A stretch of DNA of 48,431 nucleotides from Tersicoccus phoenicis (GCF_001968835.1 NZ_MRDE01000004.1:1-48431); one strand, 5' to 3'; positions 15,891-24,626 are shown, numbered from the stretch's first letter. Numbers and translations: made by a program. The notes: generated by a model not told the origin, from the letters alone.

Positions 15891-17159
15891 TCAGGCCACG
15901 TCGGCGAGGAGGGCACCGATGCGGTCCGGGGAGAGCACGTGGTCGATGATCATCCGGCTGGCGCCGAGCACACCGGCTCGGTCACCGGCCATCGACTGGA
16001 CGATGCGCAGCCGCGCCGTCGCCAGCGGCAGGGACCGCTGGTAGACCATCTCCCGCACGCCGGCCAGCAGGTACTCGCCGGCCGCGGAGAGGCCGCCGCC
16101 GATCACGATCACCGACGGGTTGAGCAGGTTGACGCAGGTGGCGAGCACCTCACCGATGTCGCGGCCGGCCTGGCGGACGGCCTGCACGGCCTCGAGGCTG
16201 CCACGCCGCACCAGCTCCAGCACGTCGTCGCCCGTCTCGGCGGGCACACCGGCCGCGGCCAGGGCGGCGGCCACGGCGGGGCCGGAGGCCAGTGCCTCCA
16301 GACAGCCGACGTTCCCGCACCGGCACAGGACGCCCTCGCCGCGGGCCAGCCGGACGTGCCCGATGTCGCCGGCGGTGCCGTCCGCGCCGCGCTGCAGCAG
16401 ACCGCGGCCGACGATGCCGGCGCCGATGCCGGTGGCGACCTTGATGAAGAGCAGGTTCTCCTCGACGGGCCAGAAACCCGCCCGCTCCCCCAGCGCCATG
16501 ATGTTGACGTCGTTGTCGACGAGGACGTCCAGTTCCTTGCCTCGGCCGAAGGCCCGCTGCACATAGGCCGGCACGTCGAAGCCGTCCCAGCCGGGCATGA
16601 TCGGCGGGTTCGCGGGCCGACCGGTGGAGTGCTCCACCGGACCGGGCAGCCCGATGCCGATGCCGGCCAGCTCGCGCGGGTCCCGGCCGGCCCGGGTGAG
16701 CAGGTTCCGGGCCTGTTCGACGACGAGGTCCAGAACGGCAACGGGACCGACGGACACCTCGATCGCGGCGCGCGATTCGTCCAGCACCCGGCCACCGAGG
16801 TCGGTCAGGGCGATCAGCACGTGCGTGGCGCCGACATCGACGGCCACCACGACCCGGGAGGAGGCGGAGAAGGCGAACCGGGACGGGGGCCGCCCGCCGG
16901 AGGAGAGGGCTTCCCCGGCGGGGCCGATCAGCCCGCAGGACATCAGCGCGTCGATGCGCGTGGCGATGGTGGACCGGGCGAGCCCGGTGATCTCGGCGAG
17001 CTCAGCGCGGGTCCGGGCGCGCCCGTCCCGCAGCACCTGGAACAGCTCCCCGGCGCGCAGTGCGCTGCCGGCCGGGGCGGGAGGAGGGGCGGTACCCGGC
17101 ACGGTGTTCGATGGGAGAACGACGCCCCCGGGCACCGGCGGCGCGGAGGGCGACGACAT
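15891..17159 (-). CDS. ROK-family transcriptional regulator
   Basis: 422 residues from the ATG at 17159. An N-terminal winged helix-turn-helix (ARTRAELAEITGLARSTIAT) is joined to a ROK sugar-kinase-like domain with VVAVDVGATH (phosphate loop) and the zinc motif CRCGNVGCLE. Such proteins repress sugar genes and are released by the sugar. It lies between the transporter operon and a divergent catabolic operon, and both promoters share an element over the -35 box. It does not look like a dedicated kinase because of the DNA-binding domain. The ribosome-binding site at the chosen start is weak. Confidence 0.88.
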   Translation of the reverse strand: MSSPSAPPVPGGVVLPSNTVPGTAPPPAPAGSALRAGELFQVLRDGRARTRAELAEITGLARSTIATRIDALMSCGLIGPAGEALSSGGRPPSRFAFSASSRVVVAVDVGATHVLIALTDLGGRVLDESRAAIEVSVGPVAVLDLVVEQARNLLTRAGRDPRELAGIGIGLPGPVEHSTGRPANPPIMPGWDGFDVPAYVQRAFGRGKELDVLVDNDVNIMALGERAGFWPVEENLLFIKVATGIGAGIVGRGLLQRGADGTAGDIGHVRLARGEGVLCRCGNVGCLEALASGPAVAAALAAAGVPAETGDDVLELVRRGSLEAVQAVRQAGRDIGEVLATCVNLLNPSVIVIGGGLSAAGEYLLAGVREMVYQRSLPLATARLRIVQSMAGDRAGVLGASRMIIDHVLSPDRIGALLADVA

Positions 17160-17221
17160 GCCCCAGTGATAGCACGTCGCACTTCTGCCTGTCACATGGT
17201 CCAGGACGGCTGCTTCATCAC

Positions 17222-17259
17222 AACTTTTGCTTGACCATCGTCAGAAGCTGCCTTAGGTT
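17222..17259 (+). promoter_or_regulatory. Promoter and probable ROK operator for the sugar catabolic operon
   Basis: -35 TTGACC (17231-17236), 17-base spacer, -10 TAGGTT (17254-17259). The flanking AACTTTTGCTTGACCATCGTC (17222-17242) matches the transporter promoter at 18 of 21 positions. AGAAGCTGC also occurs near both sites. The start codon of the first gene is about 60 bases downstream. Confidence 0.75.
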
Positions 17260-17319
17260 CGATGAAGAGTTCCCGCCGGGTCGCGATCCCCGCGCACCCG
17301 ATCATCGCCAGGAGGCACC

Positions 17320-18093
17320 GTGCGTTATGCCCTGCAGTTGTACACCGTCCGCGACGCCCTCACGGCCGATCTGCCGGGCACCGTCGCCCGCGTCGCCGAG
17401 ATCGGATACACCGCCGTCGAGCCCTACAATTTCGTCGCCACCGTGGACCAGCTCGAGGCCGCGCTGCGTGAGCACGGCCTGGTCGCCCCGTCCGGCCACG
17501 CGCCGCTGCTGGGGGCGGACCAGGAGGAGATCTTCGGGGCCGCGAAGCAGCTCGGTATCGAGACCGTGATCGACCCGCACGTCGACCGTGCGTGCTGGCA
17601 GAACGCGAAGGACATCGCCCGCACCGCGGAGGCGCTGAACGCCGCCGCCGCGGCCGGCGCGAAGCACGGCATCCGCGTCGGCTACCACAACCACGAGTTC
17701 GAGCTGCAGTCCCGGATCGACGGCCGTTCCGGCCTCGAGGTGCTCGTCGACCACCTGGACGACGCCGTCGTGCTGGAGGTGGACACCTACTGGGCCGCCG
17801 TCGGCGGCGAGGACCCCGTCGAGCTGCTGCGCCGGCTCGGGGACCGGGTTCGGTTCATCCACATCAAGGACGGCCCGCTGACCACCGAGGACAAGGACCA
17901 GGTGGCCGTCGGCAGCGGGGCCATGCCGATCCGCGACGTGCTCGCCGCCGGCTCGTCCGTCGAGACCGCCGTCGTCGAGCTCGACGATTTCACCGGCGAC
18001 ATCTTCACCGCCGTGGCCGACAGCCTGACCTACCTCACGTCCGCGGACGACACGAGTTCCGCCACCGAGACCGCGAACGGAGCGACCCGATGA
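17320..18093 (+). CDS. Sugar phosphate isomerase/epimerase (xylose-isomerase-like TIM barrel)
   Basis: A 257-residue AP-endonuclease-2/xylose-isomerase-like TIM barrel enzyme. Metal-binding positions are visible in YHNHEFELQ, VLEVDTYWAAVGG, FIHIKDG and VVELDDF. The GTG start at 17320 follows AGGAGG. The next gene overlaps its stop by four bases (ATGA), so they are cotranslated. It probably isomerises or epimerises a keto-sugar made by the oxidoreductases encoded downstream; the substrate is not determinable. Confidence 0.85.
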   Translation: MRYALQLYTVRDALTADLPGTVARVAEIGYTAVEPYNFVATVDQLEAALREHGLVAPSGHAPLLGADQEEIFGAAKQLGIETVIDPHVDRACWQNAKDIARTAEALNAAAAAGAKHGIRVGYHNHEFELQSRIDGRSGLEVLVDHLDDAVVLEVDTYWAAVGGEDPVELLRRLGDRVRFIHIKDGPLTTEDKDQVAVGSGAMPIRDVLAAGSSVETAVVELDDFTGDIFTAVADSLTYLTSADDTSSATETANGATR

Positions 18094-19286
18094 GCGAGCA
18101 GATCAGCACCGGCGCCACCATCCCCGATCCTGTGAAGCCGGAGCTGCGCACACCGGCCCCGGACGCGTCCGCCGCGGTCGACGCCGGTCGTTCCGGCCCC
18201 GTGGGCGTCGCCATCGTCGGCGCCGGCGTGATCAGCAAGGAGTACCTGGGCAACCTCACCCGGTTCCCGGACGTGCGGGTGCTCATGGTCGCCGACCTGT
18301 TCCCGGAGGTCGCCGCCGCCCGCGCCGCCGAGTTCGGGATCCCGGCGTCGGGCACGGTGGAGGAGGCACTGGCCCACCCCGACGTCGAGATCGTGATCAA
18401 CCTGACCATCCCGGCCGCGCACGTCGAGGTGGCCACCGCCGCGGTCGAGGCCGGCAAGCACGTCTGGAGTGAGAAGCCGTTCTCCCTGGACCGCGAGAGC
18501 GGGCTGGGTCTGCTCAAGGCCGCCGACGCGGCGGGGGTGCGACTCGGCTGCGCCCCCGACACGTTCCTGGGCGCGGGCCTGCAGACCGCGCTGCGCACGG
18601 TGGCCCGCGGCGACATCGGCACCCCGCTGACGGCGCTGACGCTGATGCAGTCCCCCGGCCCCGAGTCGTGGCACCCGAACCCGGCGTTCCTGTTCCAGGC
18701 CGGCGCCGGCCCCCTCTTCGACATCGGCCCCTACTACCTGACCACGCTGGTGCAGACGTTCGGCCCCATCGCGAAGGTGGGGGCGTTCGGCTCCCAGTCC
18801 CGGGCCTCCCGGGTGATCGGCTCGGGCCCGAAGGCCGGTGAGTCCTTCGACGTCACCGTCCCCACCCACGTCAGTGCCATCGCCCAGTTCGAGGGCGGCG
18901 AGTCGTCGCAGAGCATCTTCAGCTTCGACTCGCCGAAGCAGAACGTCGGGGTCGTGGAGATCACCGGCTCGGAGGCGACCATCGCGTTCCCGGATCCGAA
19001 CATGTTCGACGGGGACATCGTGCTGACCCGGCGGGGCGCCGAACCTGAGGTGATCCCGGCGGTGGGGTCGACGTCGTCACGCGGGACCGGCGTGCTCGAG
19101 ATGGCGCGCGCCATCCGGGCCGGGGTGCCGCACCGGGCGCAGGGCGAGGCCGCCTACCACGTGCTCGACGCCATGGTCTCGATCGCGGAGTCCATCGAGA
19201 CGGGATCGTTCATCTCGCTGGAGAGCACCGCGGTCGCCGCGGAACCGCTGCCGGAGGACTTCGACCCGACCGCGAAGACCCTCTGA
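18090..19286 (+). CDS. Gfo/Idh/MocA family oxidoreductase
   Basis: A 398-residue NAD(P)-dependent dehydrogenase of the Gfo/Idh/MocA family. The Rossmann motif VAIVGAGVISKEYLGN follows an N-terminal tail of about 30 residues, and the catalytic Lys lies in HVWSEKPFSL, the family's EKP motif. The C-terminal beta-sheet substrate domain is complete. The start overlaps the preceding stop. Expected to oxidise a sugar hydroxyl, often at C3, in concert with the TIM-barrel enzymes on each side. Confidence 0.88.
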   Translation: MSEQISTGATIPDPVKPELRTPAPDASAAVDAGRSGPVGVAIVGAGVISKEYLGNLTRFPDVRVLMVADLFPEVAAARAAEFGIPASGTVEEALAHPDVEIVINLTIPAAHVEVATAAVEAGKHVWSEKPFSLDRESGLGLLKAADAAGVRLGCAPDTFLGAGLQTALRTVARGDIGTPLTALTLMQSPGPESWHPNPAFLFQAGAGPLFDIGPYYLTTLVQTFGPIAKVGAFGSQSRASRVIGSGPKAGESFDVTVPTHVSAIAQFEGGESSQSIFSFDSPKQNVGVVEITGSEATIAFPDPNMFDGDIVLTRRGAEPEVIPAVGSTSSRGTGVLEMARAIRAGVPHRAQGEAAYHVLDAMVSIAESIETGSFISLESTAVAAEPLPEDFDPTAKTL

Positions 19287-19288
19287 CC

Positions 19289-20497
19289 ATGTCCGCGGAC
19301 GCCTCTGGCCCGTCGTCCCGCCCGTCGCCTGGCCCGTCGTCCCGCCCGATTTCTCGCCAGCGCTCTCGCCCGTTGGGTGTGGCCACCGTCGGCTACGCCT
19401 TCATGGGCAAAGCCCATTCGCAGGCGTGGCGCAGCGTGGCCAGCTACTTCGACGTGCCCGCATTCGAACGGCGCGTACTGGTCGGTCGGGACGCCGACGC
19501 CGTCACCGCGGCGGCCGCCCGGTACGGCTGGGCGGACGCGGTGACCGACTGGCGCACCCTGCTGGACCGGGACGACATCGACATCGTCGACATCTGCACC
19601 CCCGGGTGGCTGCACGCGGAGATGGCCTGCGCGTTCCTCGAGGCCGGCAAGCACGTGCTGGTCGAGAAGCCGCTGGCGAACTCCATGGCGGAGTCTGCGG
19701 CCATGGTCACCACCGCGGAGCAGGCGGCGACCCGCGGCGTCCGGTCGATGGTCGGGTTCAACTACCGGCGGGTGCCCGCGCTCGCCCTGGCCCGGGACCT
19801 GATCGCGCAGGGGCGGCTCGGTGTCATCCGGCAGGTGCGGGTGAGCTACCTGCAGGACTGGCTGGCCGACGCGACCGCCCCGATGACCTGGCGGCTCCGC
19901 AAGGAGACCGCCGGCTCCGGGGCCCTCGGCGACATCGCCTCCCACGCCGTGGACCAGGTGCAGTTCCTGCTCGGTGACACGATCACCGACGTCTCCGGCC
20001 GGCTGCACACGTTCGTCCCGACCCGGGACGGGGCCGACGGCCCCGAGCCGGTGACCGTCGACGACGCCGCGTGGGCAACGCTCAGCCTCGCCGGCGGCGC
20101 CGTCGCCAGCGTCGAGGTCTCCCGGGTCGCCCTCGGGCGGAAGAACGCCCTGACCATCGAGGTGTACGGCAGCGAGGGCAGCCTCGCGTTCGACCTGGAG
20201 CGGCTGAACGAGCTGACCTTCTTCGACGGGACGGCGTCCCCGGCCACCCAGGGCTCGGCCCGGGTGCTCGTCACCGAGCCGGGCCACCCGTATCTGGACG
20301 CGTGGTGGCCGCCTGGCCACACCATCGGGTGGGAGCACACGTTCACCCACCAGATCCGTGACTTCCTCACCGCCATCGACTCCGGCGTCGCGCCCAGCCC
20401 GTCGTTCGCCGAGGGACTGGGCGTTCAACGGGTGCTCGCCGCGGTGCAGGAGTCCGCGGCGGCGAAGAGTTCGATCGTCACCGTGGGCAGCGTCTGA
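19289..20497 (+). CDS. Gfo/Idh/MocA family oxidoreductase (second copy)
   Basis: 402 residues. After a Ser/Pro/Arg-rich N-terminal stretch the Rossmann start is VATVGYAFMGKAHSQAW, and the catalytic EKP motif is HVLVEKPLAN. It is clearly diverged from the neighbouring homologue, so not a recent duplication. The gene begins two bases after the previous stop. A related but distinct oxidation or reduction step is likely. The real start might be a little downstream because the first 25 residues are low complexity. Confidence 0.88.
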   Translation: MSADASGPSSRPSPGPSSRPISRQRSRPLGVATVGYAFMGKAHSQAWRSVASYFDVPAFERRVLVGRDADAVTAAAARYGWADAVTDWRTLLDRDDIDIVDICTPGWLHAEMACAFLEAGKHVLVEKPLANSMAESAAMVTTAEQAATRGVRSMVGFNYRRVPALALARDLIAQGRLGVIRQVRVSYLQDWLADATAPMTWRLRKETAGSGALGDIASHAVDQVQFLLGDTITDVSGRLHTFVPTRDGADGPEPVTVDDAAWATLSLAGGAVASVEVSRVALGRKNALTIEVYGSEGSLAFDLERLNELTFFDGTASPATQGSARVLVTEPGHPYLDAWWPPGHTIGWEHTFTHQIRDFLTAIDSGVAPSPSFAEGLGVQRVLAAVQESAAAKSSIVTVGSV

Positions 20498-20548
20498 GCT
20501 CCTTCCTTCTTCCCCTCTCCCCCCACTCCGACACCGCAGGAGGCACCG

Positions 20549-21550
20549 ATGCCCCGCCCGTACACCCTGTTCACCGGCCAGTGGGCTGATCTGCCCTTCG
20601 AGGAAGTGGCCCGGCTGGCCGCGTCCTGGGGGTACGACGGCCTGGAGATCGCCGTTTCGGGCGATCACCTGGACGCGTGGCGCTGGGACGAGCCCGGCTA
20701 TGTCGACGCGAAGCTGGCGGTGCTGGAGAAGTACGGCCTGAAGGTCTGGGCGATCTCGAACCACCTCAAGGGTCAGGCCGTGTGTGATGACCCCATCGAC
20801 TTCCGCCACCAGGCGATCGTGGGGCCGAAGGTGTGGGGCGACGGTGACCCGGAGGGCGTGCGACAGCGCGCGGCGGAGGAACTGAAGCACACCGCCCGAC
20901 TGGCGAAGGCCCTGGACGTGAGGACCGTCGTGGGGTTCACCGGATCGTCGATCTGGCCGTACGTGGCGATGTTCCCGCCGGTCCCGGAGTCCGTGATCGA
21001 CGCCGGGTACCAGGACTTCGCGGACCGGTGGAACCCGATCCTCGACGTGTTCGACGAGTGCGGAGTCCGGTTCGCGCACGAGGTGCACCCGTCCGAGATC
21101 GCCTACGACTACTGGACGACGGTGCGCACGCTCGAGGCGATCGGGCACCGGGAGGCGTTCGGGCTGAACTGGGACCCGAGCCACTTCATGTGGCAGGGCA
21201 TCGACCCGGTCAGCTTCATCTGGGACTTCAAGGACCGCATCTACCACGTGGACTGCAAGGACACGAAGCTGCGGATGACCGGCCGGAATACGGTGCTCGG
21301 CTCGCACCTGCCGTGGGGTGACCCGCGCCGCGGCTGGGACTTCGTCTCCGCCGGCCGGGGTGACGTGCCCTGGGAGTCGGCATTCCGGGCGCTGACCGCG
21401 ATCGGCTACGACGGACCGATCTCCATCGAGTGGGAGGACGCCGGCATGGACCGGCTCGAGGGCGCTCCCGAGGCCCTGGCGGCGCTGAAGAAGTACGACT
21501 TCGCGCCGTCGAGCCAGTCCTTCGACGCCGCGTTCAGCAACCAGAGCTGA
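20549..21550 (+). CDS. Sugar phosphate isomerase/epimerase (second TIM barrel)
   Basis: 333 residues with the xylose-isomerase-like fold. Metal-ligand regions: FAHEVHPSE, LNWDPSHFMWQG, YHVDCKDTK and ISIEWEDAGM. It is longer than the first TIM barrel in this operon and closer to the epimerases found with Gfo/Idh enzymes in keto-sugar pathways. The ATG follows AGGAGG. It is the last gene of the catabolic operon; a copper-regulated promoter follows within 75 bases. Confidence 0.87.
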   Translation: MPRPYTLFTGQWADLPFEEVARLAASWGYDGLEIAVSGDHLDAWRWDEPGYVDAKLAVLEKYGLKVWAISNHLKGQAVCDDPIDFRHQAIVGPKVWGDGDPEGVRQRAAEELKHTARLAKALDVRTVVGFTGSSIWPYVAMFPPVPESVIDAGYQDFADRWNPILDVFDECGVRFAHEVHPSEIAYDYWTTVRTLEAIGHREAFGLNWDPSHFMWQGIDPVSFIWDFKDRIYHVDCKDTKLRMTGRNTVLGSHLPWGDPRRGWDFVSAGRGDVPWESAFRALTAIGYDGPISIEWEDAGMDRLEGAPEALAALKKYDFAPSSQSFDAAFSNQS

Positions 21551-21622
21551 GGCGCCGGGCGGGCGTGGTCTGGGGCCGCGCCCGCCCGGTGCCTTCGCTC
21601 GACAAGAGCTGGCAGTTCCATG

Positions 21623-21657
21623 TACCCCAGGGGGTATTTTGACTACCCCCGGGGGTA
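21623..21657 (+). promoter_or_regulatory. Two tandem CsoR boxes
   Basis: Palindromes TACCCCAGGGGGTA (21623-21636) and TACCCCCGGGGGTA (21644-21657) match the GC-rich core flanked by TA that CsoR proteins bind. They lie about 65-100 bases before the rhodanese gene. A TTGACT hexamer sits between them at 21639-21644. The csoR gene is in this window, as are three further single boxes. Confidence 0.85.
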
Positions 21658-21721
21658 TATGTGAGACTGGTGTCCACCTGCTGCACCGTCAGCCCTTGAC
21701 AGATCCACAGAGGAGGACACC

Positions 21722-22063
21722 GTGGGACTCATCGCCTCCCTCAAGAAGCACCTGCGCAAGCCCTACAGGACAATCTCCGTGCCACAAGCCAAAGAACTCC
21801 TGTCCTCCGGCGCCACCTTGGTCGACGTCAGGTCGGCGCAGGAATGGCAAACCGGCCGGGCGCCGCAGGCCAAGCATGTCCCCCTGGACCGACTGCGGAC
21901 CAGTAGCGCAGGGATCCAGAAGACTCGTCCCGTGATCGCCGTGTGCGCCTCCGGAGTACGGTCTGCCTCCGCGGCCCGACTCCTCGCTGCCGACGGATAC
22001 GACGCCTATTCCATACGCGGCGGCATGGCCGCATGGCGCCAGGCCGGCGAACCCGTCCGCTGA
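21722..22063 (+). CDS. Rhodanese-domain protein under CsoR control
   Basis: A 113-residue single-domain sulfurtransferase. LVDVRSAQEW matches the CH2A region, and the active-site loop is CASGVRS with Cys75. It would carry sulfane sulfur as a persulfide. The GTG start at 21722 follows AGGAGGA. Two CsoR boxes precede it. Just after its stop is the tail of a thioredoxin gene, and a SHOCT membrane protein follows. Confidence 0.88.
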   Translation: MGLIASLKKHLRKPYRTISVPQAKELLSSGATLVDVRSAQEWQTGRAPQAKHVPLDRLRTSSAGIQKTRPVIAVCASGVRSASAARLLAADGYDAYSIRGGMAAWRQAGEPVR

Positions 22064-22218
22064 ACCCGCGTCACCCCCTGATGGCCTTCACGGACAAGAC
22101 GCTCGTCTTCTCCCAACCTGGAGCATTCAACGCCACCGGACTCGAGCAAGTCGTGCAGGCCGTCAAGAACCTCGACGTGGACAAGCTGCGCGCCGAGACC
22201 GGATCGCAGAGCCCCTGA
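22064..22218 (+). pseudogene. Thioredoxin C-terminal remnant
   Basis: Directly after the rhodanese stop the frame reads RHPLMAFTDKTLVFSQPGA, then a helix ending LDVDKLRAE. This corresponds to the cis-proline to C-terminus third of actinobacterial thioredoxins (PTLMAF...VFSQPGAL...). The CGPC active site and first two thirds are absent. An ATG at 22081 without a ribosome-binding site would give 45 residues. I read it as a deletion scar, not a functional gene. Confidence 0.65.
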
Positions 22219-22314
22219 CACCGACGTGCCGGGGACAGCTGCCGCCAGTACATTACGGCCGAGGAGCACCGGCCGCGGCGGGGGCGTACACGGCAAGAGA
22301 AAGGGAGTCCTTCC

Positions 22315-22611
22315 ATGATGAACGGCTTCGGCATGGGCGGGATGGGATTGACCTGGATCCTCTGGGTTCTGGTGATCGCAGGTGTGGTGCTACTCGCAGT
22401 GGTCTTGGTCAAAGCTTTCACACACAACGGCGATAGCAACGCGACCACCGGCGGGCACGGGCCGCGACGCACAGGTGCGGGCCACACTGACGCCCGAGAG
22501 CTCCTCAGGGAACGTTACGCCCGCGGAGAGATCAGCACCGAAGAATATCAAGAACGGCGACGGAACCTGGAAGAGGGTGACCGGCGGCCTCCAGGACGTC
22601 CTCCGCGTTGA
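22315..22611 (+). CDS. Small SHOCT-domain membrane protein
   Basis: 98 residues. A Met/Gly-rich N-terminus leads into a transmembrane helix (about residues 13-33), a His-containing polar linker and a C-terminal SHOCT motif ARELLRERYARGEISTEEYQ. Proteins of this plan often sit next to csoR/copA genes; their role is unknown. ATG at 22315 (or 22318) follows AAGGGAG. It belongs to the CsoR-box transcription unit. Confidence 0.82.
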   Translation: MMNGFGMGGMGLTWILWVLVIAGVVLLAVVLVKAFTHNGDSNATTGGHGPRRTGAGHTDARELLRERYARGEISTEEYQERRRNLEEGDRRPPGRPPR

Positions 22612-22835
22612 CGAGCTCCTCCTCGAAGGACACGCACGCAGGTGGACGAGCGACCGGATCTCGTGGATGTTCTCCCGAGCCGCGCAAGAGCGTGCCCAGG
22701 GTCCGTTCCGAGCGCGGACCCGATGTCGGCCACCTTGCCCGGCCGGCGAGACCGATCGAGCAGCCGTTCTGGTCCTCCGGCGTCGGCAAGGGATACGTCC
22801 CTGTCCGGTGACGGCGAGCCGTCACTAGCCTGATC
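22612..22835. other. Gene-free stretch ending in a bidirectional hairpin
   Basis: No frame here gives a recognisable protein. At 22808-22825 there is an eight-base-pair perfect hairpin, GTGACGGC/GCCGTCAC with loop GA, followed by TAG. It lies between the convergent SHOCT and esterase genes and probably ends both transcripts. Confidence 0.55.
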
Positions 22836-23732
22836 TCAGAGGGCGCGCCTGATGCTCTCCACGACCTCACGCGAGGCCGCGCGGCCGATGCGGGTGGGCA
22901 GCAGCGGGTAGACATGCACCTGACCCGCTTTCTCGCGGAACGTGATGTCGACGCCGGCGTTGCGGGCCCTCTGCAGCAGCAGGCGGGCATCCGGATTGAG
23001 GATGTCGCGTGACCCGATGAACACCGTCAGCGGACCGAGACCCGTGAGGTCACCGAACAGCGGGCTCACCGCCGGGTCCGTCATCGGCAGTTCCCCGCGC
23101 CAGGCCTCCGCGAACACCGTCACGCCCTCCGTGCCCAGCCACGGGTCCGTCGGCTGCACCTCCGGAATACGGGGATTGCTGAACGTCAGGTCCAGCGCGG
23201 GTGAGATGAGGGTGGTCATGGGCAGGGTGATCCCCTCATCGCGCAGCTGCAAGGCCACCGACAGGGCGATCTGCCCGCCGGCGGAGTCACCGGCCAGACA
23301 CGTCGGCCCATAGGTCCCGATAGTGGACTTCACCAGCTCGACGACCCGGTCCTGGGTCTGCGCCGCGTTGCCGTACGGCACCAGCGGGTAGATGGGGACG
23401 GTCACCACGACGCCCGCCTCGGCCGCGATGTCGGCGATGAGCCGCCAGTGGAAGGACACGATCTGGTTGACCCAACCGCCGCCGTGGGCGTACACGAGGC
23501 TTCCCGCGGGACGCTCGGTCGCGGTGGGTGTGACCGTGTACACCGGCCAGTGCCGATCCTGGACGACGTCGACGCGGACGTCACCACGCAGCCGCTTCGG
23601 GGGCCCGTACGCGGCGGGCCGCAGGGTGTTCTCCTGCAGGCGCTTGCGGGCGCCGTCAGCCGAGATGAAGGGCCTGTTCATTCCCACCAGCCGGAGCAGC
23701 GGGGCAACGAGAGGATCGGGCAACGTGACCAT
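22836..23732 (-). CDS. Alpha/beta hydrolase (hormone-sensitive-lipase family esterase)
   Basis: A 298-residue esterase of the HSL/GDSAG family. The oxyanion-hole motif HGGGW is at residues 83-87, the nucleophile Ser150 in GDSAGG, the acid in FIGSRDILNPDA and the catalytic His in GQVHVYPLLP. It hydrolyses short acyl esters by homology. No signal peptide. It stands alone; about 245 bases upstream up to the toxin gene contain nothing I recognise. Confidence 0.87.
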   Translation of the reverse strand: MVTLPDPLVAPLLRLVGMNRPFISADGARKRLQENTLRPAAYGPPKRLRGDVRVDVVQDRHWPVYTVTPTATERPAGSLVYAHGGGWVNQIVSFHWRLIADIAAEAGVVVTVPIYPLVPYGNAAQTQDRVVELVKSTIGTYGPTCLAGDSAGGQIALSVALQLRDEGITLPMTTLISPALDLTFSNPRIPEVQPTDPWLGTEGVTVFAEAWRGELPMTDPAVSPLFGDLTGLGPLTVFIGSRDILNPDARLLLQRARNAGVDITFREKAGQVHVYPLLPTRIGRAASREVVESIRRAL

Positions 23733-23978
23733 CGATGAAGCGCTCCTGACTCGTGGGGGCCGACCCCACAGGGGACGGCGCAGACGCTTTCACGCTACCC
23801 GGTTCAGCTATCCGGCGCTGGCCGAGCACCTTCGATCGACGGACGCTGCGGCCGAGAAGTGCATCGCCGGCAAGAAGCCCTGGGCCACCGACCGTCCTCC
23901 GTACATACGCGCGGAGCTCAGCTGGCGCCGCGGGCGAGCTCGCTCAGGGTCCCGGATGGCCACGGAAAGCAGAAGGAT

Positions 23979-24320
23979 CTACGTCGACCCGCGTGGACTC
24001 GCATCCTGCACTCCGAGGTAGTGAGCCAGCGCAAGCTCGACCTCCCCCATCTGATCCCGGGTGAGATGGTCCACGGGGTCACCGACGATGTAGTTCACGT
24101 CGATCGAACGGATCTGGTCAACCAGCATCCGCGTCAGGCGGCCAGCGACCTCGAGCTCGGGCCGGTGGACGGATGGCCCGGCAGAGGTGGACGTGGGAAC
24201 TACCGTGACGACGGACGGCGGCGAGTCCGACGGGGACAGAACGAGGCCCAGTCGCTTGCCGCCCTGCTCGTGGCTACGTGGTCGACCCAGGTCGACCCGG
24301 TAGACAGCCCCGCGGATCAC
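23979..24320 (-). CDS. PemK/MazF-family toxin (endoribonuclease)
   Basis: 113 residues with the PemK/MazF beginning IRGAVYRVDLGRPRSHEQGGKR, then LGLVLSP and VTVVPTST, the core strands of the fold, and a late DQIRSIDVNYI. Such toxins cut mRNA. The GTG start at 24320 overlaps the antitoxin stop by four bases. The pair lies between an esterase and a RecQ helicase. Confidence 0.85.
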   Translation of the reverse strand: MIRGAVYRVDLGRPRSHEQGGKRLGLVLSPSDSPPSVVTVVPTSTSAGPSVHRPELEVAGRLTRMLVDQIRSIDVNYIVGDPVDHLTRDQMGEVELALAHYLGVQDASPRGST

Positions 24321-24517
24321 CAGACCTCTGGCTCAGTGTTCACGTTCTCGCCCTTGAGATTCTCAGCGTCCGCGCGGAACCGGGTCAACCAGCGTTCATG
24401 GTCGAGCAGCCGTAAGGCGCGACGCAGCGTGTCCGAGGTGCTCTCGCCGGGCTGCCCGGCCTCACGCAGGATGCGCTCGTCGTCCGGCGTCGGGCGGAAA
24501 CCGATCGATGTGGGCAT
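24317..24517 (-). CDS. Antitoxin of the PemK/MazF pair (ribbon-helix-helix-like)
   Basis: 66 residues from the ATG at 24517, which has AGGA eight bases upstream; an ATG three codons earlier (24526) has a poorer site. The N-terminal SIGFRPTPDDERILREA and following TSDTLRRALRLLDHERWL resemble a ribbon-helix-helix protein, and the charged C-terminal tail would wrap the toxin. It probably represses its own operon. Confidence 0.78.
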   Translation of the reverse strand: MPTSIGFRPTPDDERILREAGQPGESTSDTLRRALRLLDHERWLTRFRADAENLKGENVNTEPEVW

Positions 24518-24626
24518 GCCCTCCATCCTATCGGGCGTCAGACAAATGTTCTACAGATACAGCGGGCGCAGATCGCTTCCAGCGGACCGTCCGCCTGTGC
24601 GGGGCGGCCACCGTCCTGCACCACCC

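Noticed and set aside
19154-21307. 717-codon open frame on the minus strand
   Set aside because: Antisense to the second oxidoreductase and second TIM-barrel genes, which have clear family motifs.
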